Of a DNA stretch of 64,000 bases, positions 38,162 through 48,871 are shown one piece after another. The position numbers and the translations under genes are program-made. Numbering within the stretch: the stretch's first letter is position 1; every line of letters begins with the position of its first letter. The stretch is taken from positions 62,001-126,000 of the forward strand of contig JALKBU010000016.1 in assembly GCA_023091735.1 (NCBI GenBank). Reading direction: 5' to 3'. The stretch comes from Trichomonas tenax. Its lineage: Eukaryota; Parabasalia; Trichomonadida; Trichomonadidae. The notes below the pieces were generated by a model, which ran no database searches, was not told where the DNA came from, and was given only the letters and a program-made list of their open reading frames with translations.

Positions 38162-40855
38162 ATGAACATCAAAGACTTCGAACCTGTACAGAAGGTCTTT
38201 GATGAAGTCATCGGAATTCTCAGAAACGACGTAAGCAAACTGGATTTCTATTCAAAATATATCGATGGCGCTGCAAAATTTGATTATATTCCTTCAGATA
38301 TCACAACAGACACAGTTAGCATCACGAATTCGACGCAGATACCACCGGAGATATTTGTTCATTACGCTGCTGCGAAATTGAACTGCTCTTACGGTTGTTT
38401 AACGAGAATTCAAAAATTTTATGCTGCAATTGATAACAAATTATTCCTTTGGAGTGTTGATTCCAACAAAGTCTCGGACACACTCTACGAATTCAACGCT
38501 GATCTCATCATAGACGTCTGCGAATGCCAAATACAAATCACAGATAGCGAATACGCGCTTTGTATTGCAATTTCGACACCAAAATACATCAAAATAGTTA
38601 GTTGCATCGATGGAAAGATCGATTTTGAACAGTTTAACGTAATAGAAACTTCTTTTATTTCATCATCAATGTGTGAAGGACCTTTAGGATATTTGTTCTG
38701 TGGCAGCTATGATGGAGACATATATATTGTCACACTGGGAGGACAGAAGTGCTTCTGCACACCGACAACAGGAATAATTTTAAGATATTTCAACAGTCTC
38801 ATTGGATACATCAAATCTCCAATTGTTGGTCTCTCAGCAAGTCCAACTCATGACGAAATATGCTACTGGACAGAAGATAACTCGTGTTATTTCATGAAAT
38901 TTGATTCGTTAAACGGCAATTTCACGAGACTCGGATTCATTTCCAATATTGACGGAAGGATTGTATCCGCGTCATGTAGTGGAGCCGGCTATTTCGAGGT
39001 TTTCACGCAAGAAGGTGAAAGATTTATTTGGCACGAAAAAAAGCACAAAAAGATCCCCAAAATCAACAATTTCAACGAAAAAGTCAACTTCGCGACGTCG
39101 ACAATGGGCTGCGTTGTCCTCGTTGGCGAAACGAAAGCGGCATTCATCAGGACACAAAGAATCACAGACGAAGCATTCAGCGGTGTCACAGCGATTATTT
39201 CGCTCCCAGGAACTCCAGTTTTCCTCAAATTCGGCCACCGCCCTCTCGCTGAGACTACACAGGACTCTATGCACTGGCAGCACACATGCACACCGCCGAC
39301 AGCATTCATTATAACGACAGGAGGCGGAGTTGTTGCAACATTTGCTGCCCCACTCGAGAAAATCAAACGCGTCTCGACAGAGAACCCAGAGAAGTTCTTG
39401 GAGAGCTTGGATATCAACAATCCAGACCAGAACGTTGATATTGTCAACGAATATCTTTCTTCTCTTGTTGCTTTGTGCTCTTTCGCTCCGGATTTGCGAA
39501 AGCATTATTTATATCACGCAACGAAGATAATCAGGAACTCTCAGCACTTCAAATTCAAGAAAGCGGTCCTCACAAGGCTAGCGAGACTCCTCAAGCCTCT
39601 GGATGGCCAAGTTGTGCTCGAAGAAGTCCCGAGATTGCACAGGAGATGGCAAACAAAGTTCAGAGTCACAATGCCATGGAAAACAATTCCTGCTGGTCTT
39701 ATTTTGCAGCTTTGCGACCTCCAATCGACAATTCGCGATTACATTGACGAATTGCAGCTCAATCTCGAGAGTTTCCACTTCAAACGAAACGAACAAAACA
39801 GCGAATACAACAGTTTGAAGGATGTTTTGCAATTCTTTGAATTCATGATCGAAGTAATTCGTGTTATTTCTACATTCGCACAACAGAAGTCTTCAACAAT
39901 CACTGCTGTTGTTGAGCACATCAAAAACAACGGCACTAAGGGTGATGCTGATGTTATGGCGCTTAATTTCTTGACAAATACAGCACCAATTGATTTATCA
40001 CGATCGTGCGAAGAAATCGCTTTTTATCTCAGCGAATTCACAAAAATGTTCTTTATCATTGTCGATCACACATCAGCCGCAGACACTCTCGCCACACGTC
40101 TATCGAATGGCGCCACAAGCATCTTCAAGCTCGCAGATATTCAGATTTCCGGCGCATTCAACAATCTTGAAATCGCTCGATTCGTTGGTGACATGGGACA
40201 AAAGAATCAACTCATTCGCGAGTCATTCCAGACATTCCTCACATACATCGATCTCATTGACTTCCCATCTGTCGCTTACAAGTTCTGGCACGACTTGCAG
40301 ATGATTGAGCCAACGTTCGAACTTGCTTTATCTCTCTCGAGACACATCGATCCTGAATCTCGCGCACTTCGATGGCTGAAGGAGGGACAACCTGTCGATC
40401 TCACAGCGAAATCTCTCTACATGCGCGTCATGGAGATATACGGTGTTGCATTAGAAGCCCTCGACGAGATTCCTGATGGCGACAGTATCGAGAAACCGCT
40501 CGATGACACATTGGAGAAGTTGATGCCTTTCGCAAGGAGAGATGAACTTTTTGCGATGGCTTTGTACAATGTTGCAATGAGCAGGAAGAGGCTCAACAAG
40601 CTCATCACAGCAGGAGTGCCTTTCATCGAGCAGTTCGTGAAAGTGAACGCTCCAGAACACCTATTCAGGGTTTACATCGCAGACGGAAGAGTCAGAGAAG
40701 CAGTTTCATCGCTCATTGAGATTTCCAAGAAATTGCCTAAAGACAAGAAACTGGAGCATCTCAACTACGCGAGAACAATTTGTTGGAAGAATCAAATCAA
40801 AGACATGGCGAAAGATGTTGAAAAAGAATACCAAGATGCTCTTAAGCTTAAATAA
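38162..40855 (+). CDS. Nup155/Nup170-like inner-ring nucleoporin
   Basis: ATG 38162 gives 897 aa, shorter than typical Nup155 (about 1,390). The N-terminal propeller carries the family signature IPPEIFVHYAAAKLNCSYG, then KLFLWSVDSN, GYLFCGSYDGDIYIV, IVGLSASPTHDEICYWTEDNSCYF, and TPPTAFIITTGGGVVATFAAP. From about residue 430 the protein is helical solenoid to the end, with KFWHDLQMIEPTFE and DELFAMALYNVAMSRKRLN. Nup155 proteins anchor the inner ring of the pore to the membrane. The C-terminal solenoid appears shortened. The stop overlaps TAAA. Confidence 0.82.
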   Translation: MNIKDFEPVQKVFDEVIGILRNDVSKLDFYSKYIDGAAKFDYIPSDITTDTVSITNSTQIPPEIFVHYAAAKLNCSYGCLTRIQKFYAAIDNKLFLWSVDSNKVSDTLYEFNADLIIDVCECQIQITDSEYALCIAISTPKYIKIVSCIDGKIDFEQFNVIETSFISSSMCEGPLGYLFCGSYDGDIYIVTLGGQKCFCTPTTGIILRYFNSLIGYIKSPIVGLSASPTHDEICYWTEDNSCYFMKFDSLNGNFTRLGFISNIDGRIVSASCSGAGYFEVFTQEGERFIWHEKKHKKIPKINNFNEKVNFATSTMGCVVLVGETKAAFIRTQRITDEAFSGVTAIISLPGTPVFLKFGHRPLAETTQDSMHWQHTCTPPTAFIITTGGGVVATFAAPLEKIKRVSTENPEKFLESLDINNPDQNVDIVNEYLSSLVALCSFAPDLRKHYLYHATKIIRNSQHFKFKKAVLTRLARLLKPLDGQVVLEEVPRLHRRWQTKFRVTMPWKTIPAGLILQLCDLQSTIRDYIDELQLNLESFHFKRNEQNSEYNSLKDVLQFFEFMIEVIRVISTFAQQKSSTITAVVEHIKNNGTKGDADVMALNFLTNTAPIDLSRSCEEIAFYLSEFTKMFFIIVDHTSAADTLATRLSNGATSIFKLADIQISGAFNNLEIARFVGDMGQKNQLIRESFQTFLTYIDLIDFPSVAYKFWHDLQMIEPTFELALSLSRHIDPESRALRWLKEGQPVDLTAKSLYMRVMEIYGVALEALDEIPDGDSIEKPLDDTLEKLMPFARRDELFAMALYNVAMSRKRLNKLITAGVPFIEQFVKVNAPEHLFRVYIADGRVREAVSSLIEISKKLPKDKKLEHLNYARTICWKNQIKDMAKDVEKEYQDALKLK

Positions 40856-40906
40856 AGATTATTATATTATTTTTTCTCTAAAAAACATACAAACATAATT
40901 TTATTA

Positions 40907-42586
40907 TTATAATATACTGTGAAAATCTGAGTTAGATATTGAGTCGTCTGATTGAGAGCTCATTGGGCTGATGTCGTATTCATCGACTCTTTCTTTCTCT
41001 TCATCTTCGTGGTTGTTCTGCAACGTGATGAGTTTCATTCTTGGAATTGACTCAGAAAGTCTCATTGTTGGAATTCTGTCGACGAAAACTTCCTGATTGT
41101 CTTTGCGAAGCTTCGTCAGCATCCTCTGTGCCATGTCTCCGAGCATGTGATAAGCAATGTCGTCAAACATGACAGGATAAGCGACAGCAATTGATTGCAT
41201 CATCAAGTTTCGAATGAATCCGTAGTGTCTCATTAAGTTGCTCAAATCGTCCTGATAGAGAACCCATGCATCGACATATGTCAGTGCTCTGATGCTTGTC
41301 GCGCATTGGCTTCCAAGCAGCATCTGGTTCTCGCAGTGTACTGTCGACTGTGTGCAAGATTCAGTTGCAATAACAACATCGTCAACAATTATCGATATCA
41401 AACCTCGTCCGACGAAAAGCATGAAATTGCACTTTTCTCCTTGACGACAGAGATAACTTCCAGGCGAGAAAGTGATGTGCTTGATGATGTTCGCGATCTT
41501 AGCGAGCTGTCCAGGAGAAAGAGTGTTGAATGAAACAGTGGAATTGAAGAAATCTCGTGTCATTTCGAGCTTGATTGTTGTTCTTAATGCCTTCGGAATG
41601 TATCTCAAAAGGTTTCTCACGCCTCCTGTCGCTCCTGTTGTCTCCCAGTAGTACTGGCAGAAGTTGCGGACTTCCTTGCGTCTCGCATCGCTGATCTTCT
41701 TGAATTTCATGAAGTCCTGAGCGACTTTGTACCGCGTTATAAAACTCTGTTCCGCAGTGTTCGTGAACACAGAAATCATTCGCGCGATGATTGCTGTGTG
41801 CATAATAACGCCGATGAGATGGACGAAGATCATCGTGATGACCTCTGTGTTCGTTTTAGGAGTGATGTCGCCGTATCCAATCGTCGAAACAGTTGTTAGA
41901 ACGAAATAAAGAGAAACGATATAAAGTTTGATTGGCGTGTATCCTTGATTGACGAACTCCGTCGCCCATGTCACAGAGTCCTTCTCCACGTCCTTGATGA
42001 CCATCAGAACAACACCGAAAAGATGTGTCACGAACAGAAGGACGATAAAAGACGGAATAATTGTTGCAAGACTTCCAATATAAGGAAGAAGATTGTTTGT
42101 CGTTTTCCAGGTCGTGTACGCTCTCGTTAAGCGCAGAAACTTGTTGATTGAGAGAACCAAGTAAACGTTTTTCATTTTCACGATGAGACCGATCCAGGAC
42201 AACGGAAAAATCGAGATTAAATGAAGATTTAATAAAATTCTTCCGTAAGCGAGTCTTATTTTATGCGGATCATCAACAATTTCACCTCCAGAGATGCACA
42301 GAGTCCTCCTTATCACGTAATGATCAACAGCGAACAAAATATCGAGCAAAAAGAAAGGAATGTATTCAGGAATCGTAATCGAAGGGTTGACAAAGAAAAC
42401 GAATGTTATCTCAGCGATCGACAGCAGTGAAACGAGGAACATTGCGTATTCCCAAGCGCGGCGAAATCTGTTATAGTGAGAAAACCTGCAGTTTGAGTAG
42501 AAAATGTTGGAGCTGTACCTCATGGAGGCGTATTTGTAGTGATATATCATCGTCGATATCGCGTCTGTGTTCTGCAAAGTTTGCAT
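40907..42586 (-). CDS. Cyclic-nucleotide-gated/HCN/KCNH-type potassium channel
   Basis: ATG at 42584-42586 gives 559 aa. Six membrane segments lie between residues 45 and 285, and the pore loop has LTTVSTIGYGDITP, a potassium-selective filter. The S4 region (VYLVLSINKFLRLTRAYTTW) has only a few basic residues, so voltage sensing may be weak. A C-linker (ISDARRKEVRNFCQYYWETTGA) leads to a cyclic-nucleotide-binding-like domain (FSPGSYLCRQGEKCNFMLFVGRG), followed by an acidic Ser-rich tail. The usual phosphate-binding cassette is not obvious, so ligand binding is uncertain. Confidence 0.92.
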   Translation of the reverse strand: MQTLQNTDAISTMIYHYKYASMRYSSNIFYSNCRFSHYNRFRRAWEYAMFLVSLLSIAEITFVFFVNPSITIPEYIPFFLLDILFAVDHYVIRRTLCISGGEIVDDPHKIRLAYGRILLNLHLISIFPLSWIGLIVKMKNVYLVLSINKFLRLTRAYTTWKTTNNLLPYIGSLATIIPSFIVLLFVTHLFGVVLMVIKDVEKDSVTWATEFVNQGYTPIKLYIVSLYFVLTTVSTIGYGDITPKTNTEVITMIFVHLIGVIMHTAIIARMISVFTNTAEQSFITRYKVAQDFMKFKKISDARRKEVRNFCQYYWETTGATGGVRNLLRYIPKALRTTIKLEMTRDFFNSTVSFNTLSPGQLAKIANIIKHITFSPGSYLCRQGEKCNFMLFVGRGLISIIVDDVVIATESCTQSTVHCENQMLLGSQCATSIRALTYVDAWVLYQDDLSNLMRHYGFIRNLMMQSIAVAYPVMFDDIAYHMLGDMAQRMLTKLRKDNQEVFVDRIPTMRLSESIPRMKLITLQNNHEDEEKERVDEYDISPMSSQSDDSISNSDFHSIL

Positions 42587-43194
42587 TTAGTTTTCCTCTG
42601 AATTAGAATCTATCACTTTTTATGTTGACATGTAAATTCTATTTATGGCAGATTGTCAAATCCTTAAATCTAAAGATAGAATGTGAATTGCTAAATCCCT
42701 CGTGTCTGTAAATTAGAGCATTTTAATAGCTTTATGATATCATATATATATGTGAACGCTTGATATATACTTTTATTTTGTTATATCAATGTGAAATGAA
42801 CTCTACACACTTGATAATGAAGAATTATAAATATGTAACATTAAAATAGACTATAAATAATATGCTTCGATATGATTTTTCCAATTATGTATTAAATTTG
42901 ATGAATTGGATCGAAATGATGTTTCTCTTATCATAAAGCAATATAGCGAATTTCTGTGTTTATTAGCGAATATAAAGCTTGAAGTATCTATGTTAATCGC
43001 GCATTCGTTTAGCAATATTATGTCAAAGATAAATGCGTATTTTTTGCACTAAATATTCAATCACAGAAAATAGTAATAAATGAATTTCATTTGAAATAAT
43101 TTTACTCTCTTATTTAAAAACGAAGAACGATAGAACTATTTTGCAATTTCTGTCCAATTGGTTTCTCGAGAACCAATATTGGTCAAATGTTTTC
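42587..43194. other. Gene-free gap, first part
   Basis: One motif copy lies beside the channel start (TGTTGACATGTAAATTC near 42624) with weaker GTCAAATCC after it. The rest to 43194 is AT-rich with no gene or repeat I recognise. Confidence 0.4.
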
Positions 43195-43202
43195 GTTACT
43201 CG

Positions 43203-43422
43203 AAACAGTTGCATAGAATAATAGACTGCTGCTTAAGCAGAAAATATCGATAGCTTTGCATATTGTTTAGATTTTGATCCTCTTCACAATGTTTTGGTAG
43301 GTTCATCATACAATATACAATTATTTAGAATTTCTTCGTGAAGAGGATCAAAATTTAGACAATATGCAAAACTTTTGATATATGGTGTTTAAGCAGCAGT
43401 CTTTAATTCCAAGCAACTGTTT
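43203..43422. repeat. Long hairpin element, ~85-bp arms, 50-base loop
   Basis: The left arm 43203-43287 and right arm 43338-43422 are near-perfect inverted copies over their inner halves (TTTGCATATTGT and GATCCTCTTCAC against GTGAAGAGGATC and ACAATATGCAAA). They match again at the outer ends (AAACAGTTGC against GCAACTGTTT and AGACTGCTGCTTAA against TTTAAGCAGCAGTCT). There is no open frame. Sequence is unrelated to the 35-kb and 55-kb hairpins. Confidence 0.8.
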
Positions 43423-44145
43423 GGATAAGATTAAATAAAACAAAATCAATAGAATGATTTTCCTTCAAAGTTACAAGTTAGAATAAATGTTGGAAAAAAA
43501 TGCAAAATCGTATTCATAAAGAATGTCCAATGTCATGAAAATTAATTTAGGAAGATTCAAACATATACATTGACAGCAACATGCTATGATGTAATGACTC
43601 ATTAAATACTATTATTTTATTTATTGATTCAACAAAGAGCAAGATAAGTGAACTTAAAATATATCGAATATTTTAACTTAGCAATTTATCGACTTCAGTT
43701 TTGGTTAAATACACATTAATAGAAGAATCGCATGCTAATCAATAACACACATTACAATTTCTCTATAGTTCTTTATTATATTAATATTCAAATTATTCCT
43801 TAGAAATGCTTGCATTCAATGTTCAAAATTAATTTTATATGAGATATTAATTAATTTGGTAACTTTGAAAGAAAATCATTATATTGTATATCATATTTAC
43901 TGCAAATGTATACTGTTTATAACTATGTTGAAATGGTTTCTTAAACCCTTATAGATATATAAGCAAGTCAAAAATCTTTCAAATGCAATTTTTGAATATT
44001 CAATGCAATGAGAAAAATTTTGTACCATTTTCGTCCCTAAGGTAGTCCCCATATTTGACGGTTTTTAATCATTTTCCTCTCAATTCCTTTTAATATGGGC
44101 TACATTTGGGTATCCAATTTAGATGTATCAAGCAAAATTCAAAAT
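43423..44145. other. Gene-free gap, second part
   Basis: This is 723 bases between the hairpin and the 3' end of the BspA remnant. No open frame, RNA gene or motif cluster was seen. Confidence 0.4.
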
Positions 44146-45310
44146 CTATGATTCTTTAGTCGGAAGAAGTGAATGAATAGTATGATTGATATATGTGCAA
44201 AATGAGAGAAAGTTAATGAATCGTTTAGAACATTTCTTGTTTGAGTTCCTATTGCAGAAAACAACAGGAAATTCGCAAAATGTGCATTTACGATAATTTT
44301 TGTTAAAGATATAAACTTCTGTGCAGATTCTTTTAATGATATTAAATGTATTATTATGTGAGATATCTTCTGTACCTGAATAATTAATAACAACCTGTTT
44401 TCCAATATCAACAAAAATATCATATTCTAATGTTATGGATGACTGCAAAACAATTTTTGTCAATTTTCTGCATTCAGAAAAAGCTTGTTCACCAATAGAT
44501 GTTAAACTGTTTAGAAATGTGACTGTTGATAAACTACGGCAATATCTAAAAGCAGAACCATCAATAGATTTAAAACTATTTCCAAACGTGATTAATGATA
44601 AACTACTGCATCTAGAAAAAGCATTATTACTAATAAATGTTAAACTGTTTGGAAATGTGACTGTTGATAAATTACTGCAATATCTAAAAGCACCATCACC
44701 AATAGATTTCAAACTATTTCCAAATGTGATTAATAATAAATTACTGTATGGAGCAAAAGCTTCATGACTAATAGATATCAAACTGTTAGGAAATGTGGCT
44801 GTTGATAAACTAGTGCAAAAAGAAAAGGCAGTTTCACCAATAAAATTTAAACTATTTCCAAATGTGACTGTTGATAAACTAATGCATCCATAAAAAGCAT
44901 CAGTAAAAATAGTTGTCAAACTGTTAGGAAATATGGCTGTTGATAATTTCTCGCATCCAAAAAAAGCTTGACCATTGATGATTGTCAAACTGTTTCCAAA
45001 TGTGACTGTTGATAAACGAATGCATCCAAAAAAAAGCTTCAGCATCAATATATTCAAAAATGTTAGGGAGTGTGACTTCTGCAATATTTGAATGCACTTT
45101 TTCCTATCTCTTTTACGTTGCTGAAATCTATAGACTAGTCAATCTGTAGCAATCACAAAAAGCGTAATTCATAATAGTTTCAAGTTTATTAGATAACTTG
45201 ATCTCAACAAGATTATTACAACCATAAAATGCACCTCCACCAATGGTTGTTGCATTTGAGCAGTCAATTGGCCCTGTGAGACTATGGCAGACATTAATAC
45301 GATTATTAGG
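44146..45310 (-). pseudogene. BspA-type LRR gene, longest copy, broken at its 5' part
   Basis: Eight or more TpLRR units of about 23 residues run in one frame from about 45030 to 44480 (RLSTVTFGNSLTIINGQAFFG, NLSTVTFPNSLTFISNNAFSR). The C-terminal module follows (KLTKIVLQSSITLEYDIF, VVINYSGTEDISHNN) and ends LLPTKES. Upstream, the reading frame changes at a run of eight A/T bases near 45040. Further units (TIGGGAFYGCNNLVEIKLSN, TIMNYAFCDCYRLTS) are interrupted by stops up to about 45310. The open part could encode a 312-aa product if the ATG at 45082-45084 were used, but that would misread the first unit. Confidence 0.75.
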
Positions 45311-45518
45311 TATTTAGGAAATTGAGCTCAAATTTAAGGGTCCGGTCTAGCCGTTTTTTCGCTGTTCAATTAATTCTATGAGGTATTTATTTTTGTCACC
45401 TTTTCAAGCACATAATGTTGAATTTTCTCAAGAAATATTTTTCTGACCAATATTTTTTCTTTTAGAAATTATATGCATACATTGGTGCCAACAAAATGGT
45501 CATTATAATTATCGAATT

Positions 45519-46022
45519 TTATGATGGTTTGAGGGTTATTGCAGGGGGTGCACCCAAACGGTTAGACATGACCTTAAATGAACCTGTAAGCTTTTCTAAT
45601 TCAAAGAATACATATTCACCCAGTTCTTCAATATTCTCATGACCTTCAATTTGGATTATATTTGAGCAGAGAGAAAATGCACCATAGAGAATTCTTTTGC
45701 ACTTTTGGAGTCCAGTTATTGTGTTTAAATTTGTGCATTCTTGAAATGCATGATCTTCAATTATCTCTACATTTCCCAAATTTAGTGTTCCTGTGATATT
45801 ATAGCAAGAATCAAATGCATTCATGCCGATTTCTTCAACTTTGCTGAGATTAACTTCTGTAAGATTGTAGCAATCATAAAATGCGTACGAACCAATTGAT
45901 TCAACATTGCTGAAATCTATTTCTGTAAGACTGGAGCACTGATAAAATGCTCTTGAGGAAATTCTTTTGATCTGTGGGGTTAATGTAACTTTTGTAAGAT
46001 ATTTGCAATCTCTAAAAATCTG
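45519..46022 (-). pseudogene. BspA-type LRR fragment of a different subfamily
   Basis: An open minus-strand stretch of TpLRR units has a distinct consensus: KYLTKVTLTPQIKRISSRAFY, SLTEIDFSNVESIGSYAFYDC, NLTEVNLSKVEEIGMNAFDSC. It ends after FKVMSNRLGAPPAITLKPS. No start codon leads it; a stop lies immediately upstream at the edge of the next gene's promoter. The repeats (FSNVESIG) differ from the NSLTSIG type elsewhere in the window. Confidence 0.7.
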
Positions 46023-46127
46023 TCAAATAAATTATATTGTCAAAAATATTGCCACGTAAATCATAAAATTTGTCAAATAAACACTAAAATAGCCACGTAA
46101 ACAATAATAAACCAAAAAATATTCCGG
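46023..46127. promoter_or_regulatory. Promoter of the MED13-like gene
   Basis: In 105 bases there are two TGTCAAATAAA copies (46021 and 46070) alternating with two TTGCCACGTAAA or TAGCCACGTAAA copies (46051 and 46090). The arrangement A-B-A-B, with pairs about 40-50 bases apart, looks like a duplicated composite site. Confidence 0.55.
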
Positions 46128-48449
46128 ATGGAAGTTGGACAGTGGAATCTGACGTCCACTCCATTCCGGGGTTTCAAAGTCCTTCAGATCAGCTCCAAAG
46201 GCCTTCCCACGGACGAATCCAAAGAAAATTTGAAGAATCGCCTTCTTCTGCTCTCACATCAACTCGCGCGTAAAAATATTCCCGCTTACTGCCTGAATAA
46301 GTCGCCGGAATATTCTGAGAAGGCTTCGGAGGACCCGATCATCATCGTTTTCGACCTCTACAAGCACGCTGAGGAATTTGAATTTCCAGATTGGGCCGAA
46401 ATCGCGTCCTGGGTCCCAACAATCGACAGAAACATACGCTACTCCTTCCTCGACGACCTCCAGAAGGCGATAAACCTCGCCACAGCTTACAAATTGAGCG
46501 ATTTAAATCCAGTTTACTTCTGGAACTTCCTCTACTTCGAAATTCCCGACACCCCCTGTAGCAACTACATCTACCAGAGCATTCCAGTCTACTCGCAGGA
46601 CGAAATATACATCAGAATGTTCGTTTCTTCGCAACCGACGTCGTATCTCTGCAGGCACGCGAAAATAAGGCCGAAGACGCTCGTCCTGATACCGCCCTAC
46701 GTCCATCCGTTCTACGTGCAGTCGATTTCGTCGCATCAAGCGACATTAGTTTCAATAACGAAAAAAATCATTCATTTGCCGTTCGAAAACCAGACATTCA
46801 TAACGCTGACGAAGTGGCCGAGCTCGATATTCAGATTTGCGAAAGCCGGACCTTCAGAGGTCGAAATAGAGAAAAAGATCGAACAAACAGATTATCAAAC
46901 AGATTTCTACGAAGACGCTGACGAAGGAATCGAACAGTTCTTCGCAAACAACTTCGGGGACGTCGAAGAACCGCCGCAAGTCCTTCCAAAAGAATTCGTT
47001 GCATTTCCAACGATGAACGCGTTCCAGCTCATTGACGAGATGATAGACAACATAGACGAAAGGAGAGCACTCAAGAGAATCCTCGAAGTCAATCCAATCT
47101 TTCCAAAATTGATCGATAATTTGCTTCTTCCGAGAATTCCGTTTATTTCGCCTCTTTCGACGGACACATCGATACCTGTCGCATCGCGATCCCTTGGGCC
47201 TGTTCCAAACACTCTCTCTGCGATTGAAGGCGGATTTCATCTCGGAATCCCAAATTGCACCGTTTTGCAGAACGGACATACGATTTCGGTCCCAGCCAAC
47301 GTCTGCTACTCGCAGTGGGCTGAGAACTGCTATTTGCCGATAAACGGGCCTCTGAAGACGAAATACGCGGTTTACGTCATCGGACAAATCACTCAAGAGA
47401 TAAAAATCTTCTTCAAGGAGCTGGAGAGTTATTACTCGCTTCTCAGACTCGGAGAGCTCTCTCCCGCGCAGAACTGCTTTGAGACGACGACAGAGAACAC
47501 TCTCAATGGAAAACTGAAACAAAGATTCAGGACCGAGTTCAACTCAGAGCAACCGACGGTTTTTATCGTTCATCCTATCGTCTTCGGCTGCAACATCGAT
47601 GCACACGTCATCACTACTCCGATAATGGACACTGACATCGTTGAGCACTCGAGCGATTACATGAAGAACTTGGCTCTTCTCGTCTACACGAGGCTGAGGG
47701 AGCTGAGATCGGAGCCATACGGAAGATTGAACTTTGGACCTGAAGAGTTTGCTTCTTTGTTCTTTGGTTTCAGGTTTTCTTCTCCGTTCAGTTTCGAAAG
47801 GAGTTCTCCTGACGCTCCAGTCCACATTCATGTTGCGTGGGACCCAGACACGAAGCTGAGTTCGTGGTGCGACGACACTTGTCAGTTCTTCCACACGAAC
47901 AGGCCGATGGACATCGAAGGATTGAGGAAAACGTTCGCGAAGATGAGAGAGAACCTCCATGGCATTTCTGTCTCTCTTGTTCTCTCAATCGTCGCTGAGG
48001 GAATTACTGAGCAGCTTTACAACGATATTATGGCGGAAGATTTTCTGAATGTCAACGATTTCAATTTAGTGTCCGTTTTTCCTTCTCCTTCTGTTCAAGC
48101 TTTCTTCGAAAACCCATTCGACGACGATGTAATCATCAAATCAAATTGCGAAAGATGCTTCGACATTCCCAACGGAGTATTCATTCCACCTCTCGCAACT
48201 TGCTTCGTTCTCCCTTATAGTCTGACTCCGTACACAGTCTCTGTCTTCTCGCACCAATCCGACGACGACTGGAACGCATTAGACAGCGTCACGAGGGAAC
48301 TGTCCGCGATGTCGTGGACCGCCGCGTGCTTCGGAAAGGAGAAGAGAGTGTCGGCGCTGCCGATCCACGTTCGATCATTGCTGAGGAGGGCAAGAAAGCC
48401 GACATTAACTGTCGCGCGTTTTGAGTTTTTGCCTCCAAATTCTGTATAA
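46128..48449 (+). CDS. MED13-like Mediator kinase-module subunit
   Basis: ATG 46128 gives 773 aa, much shorter than animal MED13 (about 2,000). The N-terminal part (PAYCLNKSPEYSEKASEDPIII) may correspond to the conserved Med13 N-domain. In the C-terminal half the MID/PIWI-like region is visible: KYAVYVIGQITQEIKIFFKELESYYSLLRLGEL, where MED13 has YYVVCP...FF.ELS..YE.CRLG, and the end DSVTRELSAMSWTAAC...SALPIHV matches the ALSWL....R..CLPIH terminus. MED13 links the CDK8 module to Mediator to control transcription. GC-rich codons suggest steady expression. Confidence 0.78.
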   Translation: MEVGQWNLTSTPFRGFKVLQISSKGLPTDESKENLKNRLLLLSHQLARKNIPAYCLNKSPEYSEKASEDPIIIVFDLYKHAEEFEFPDWAEIASWVPTIDRNIRYSFLDDLQKAINLATAYKLSDLNPVYFWNFLYFEIPDTPCSNYIYQSIPVYSQDEIYIRMFVSSQPTSYLCRHAKIRPKTLVLIPPYVHPFYVQSISSHQATLVSITKKIIHLPFENQTFITLTKWPSSIFRFAKAGPSEVEIEKKIEQTDYQTDFYEDADEGIEQFFANNFGDVEEPPQVLPKEFVAFPTMNAFQLIDEMIDNIDERRALKRILEVNPIFPKLIDNLLLPRIPFISPLSTDTSIPVASRSLGPVPNTLSAIEGGFHLGIPNCTVLQNGHTISVPANVCYSQWAENCYLPINGPLKTKYAVYVIGQITQEIKIFFKELESYYSLLRLGELSPAQNCFETTTENTLNGKLKQRFRTEFNSEQPTVFIVHPIVFGCNIDAHVITTPIMDTDIVEHSSDYMKNLALLVYTRLRELRSEPYGRLNFGPEEFASLFFGFRFSSPFSFERSSPDAPVHIHVAWDPDTKLSSWCDDTCQFFHTNRPMDIEGLRKTFAKMRENLHGISVSLVLSIVAEGITEQLYNDIMAEDFLNVNDFNLVSVFPSPSVQAFFENPFDDDVIIKSNCERCFDIPNGVFIPPLATCFVLPYSLTPYTVSVFSHQSDDDWNALDSVTRELSAMSWTAACFGKEKRVSALPIHVRSLLRRARKPTLTVARFEFLPPNSV

Positions 48450-48494
48450 AAAATTTGTGTTATTTATTTTTTTCAATAAAAATTATTTTAAAAA

Positions 48495-48825
48495 AGTGAC
48501 AGTCAAGTCTAAATTTAAAAATCAAAACGAATGAATGGTATTTTAAAAATCCTTAACTGTAATAATATAGTAAAGTTGATGTAATAGCTATTTATAAATA
48601 TTACAACTTAATCGGGTGAACATAGTTGAAAATATAATTCATTTTTTTAAGGGACGACTATAATGAAAAGTGACAGCCAAGGATAATGATTTCAAAAATC
48701 ATTATGAGTGCATTTTATAAACCCTTTAACGGTAATCATATAGAAAAATTGATGTAATAATTATTTATTAATATTACAACTTTTTGAGGTGAACACAGTT
48801 GAAAATATTTTTACATTTCATTTTA
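48495..48825. repeat. Diverged tandem duplication, two ~160-bp units
   Basis: Unit 1 (about 48495-48655) and unit 2 (about 48668-48825) align along their length: AAAAGTGACAG, then TTGATGTAATAGCTATTTATAA against TTGATGTAATAATTATTTATTA, ATATTACAACTT, GGTGAACA and AGTTGAAAATAT. They sit between two convergent 3' ends. No coding signal. Confidence 0.75.
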
Positions 48826-48871
48826 TTAATAAGGTTATAATTTTGAATACATAACAAACATAAATATTTTT

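Noticed and set aside
38949..39505. Several overlapping frames of 100-180 codons inside the Nup155-like gene
   Set aside because: The nucleoporin frame is continuous and recognisable; the others are shadows in a GC-richer stretch.
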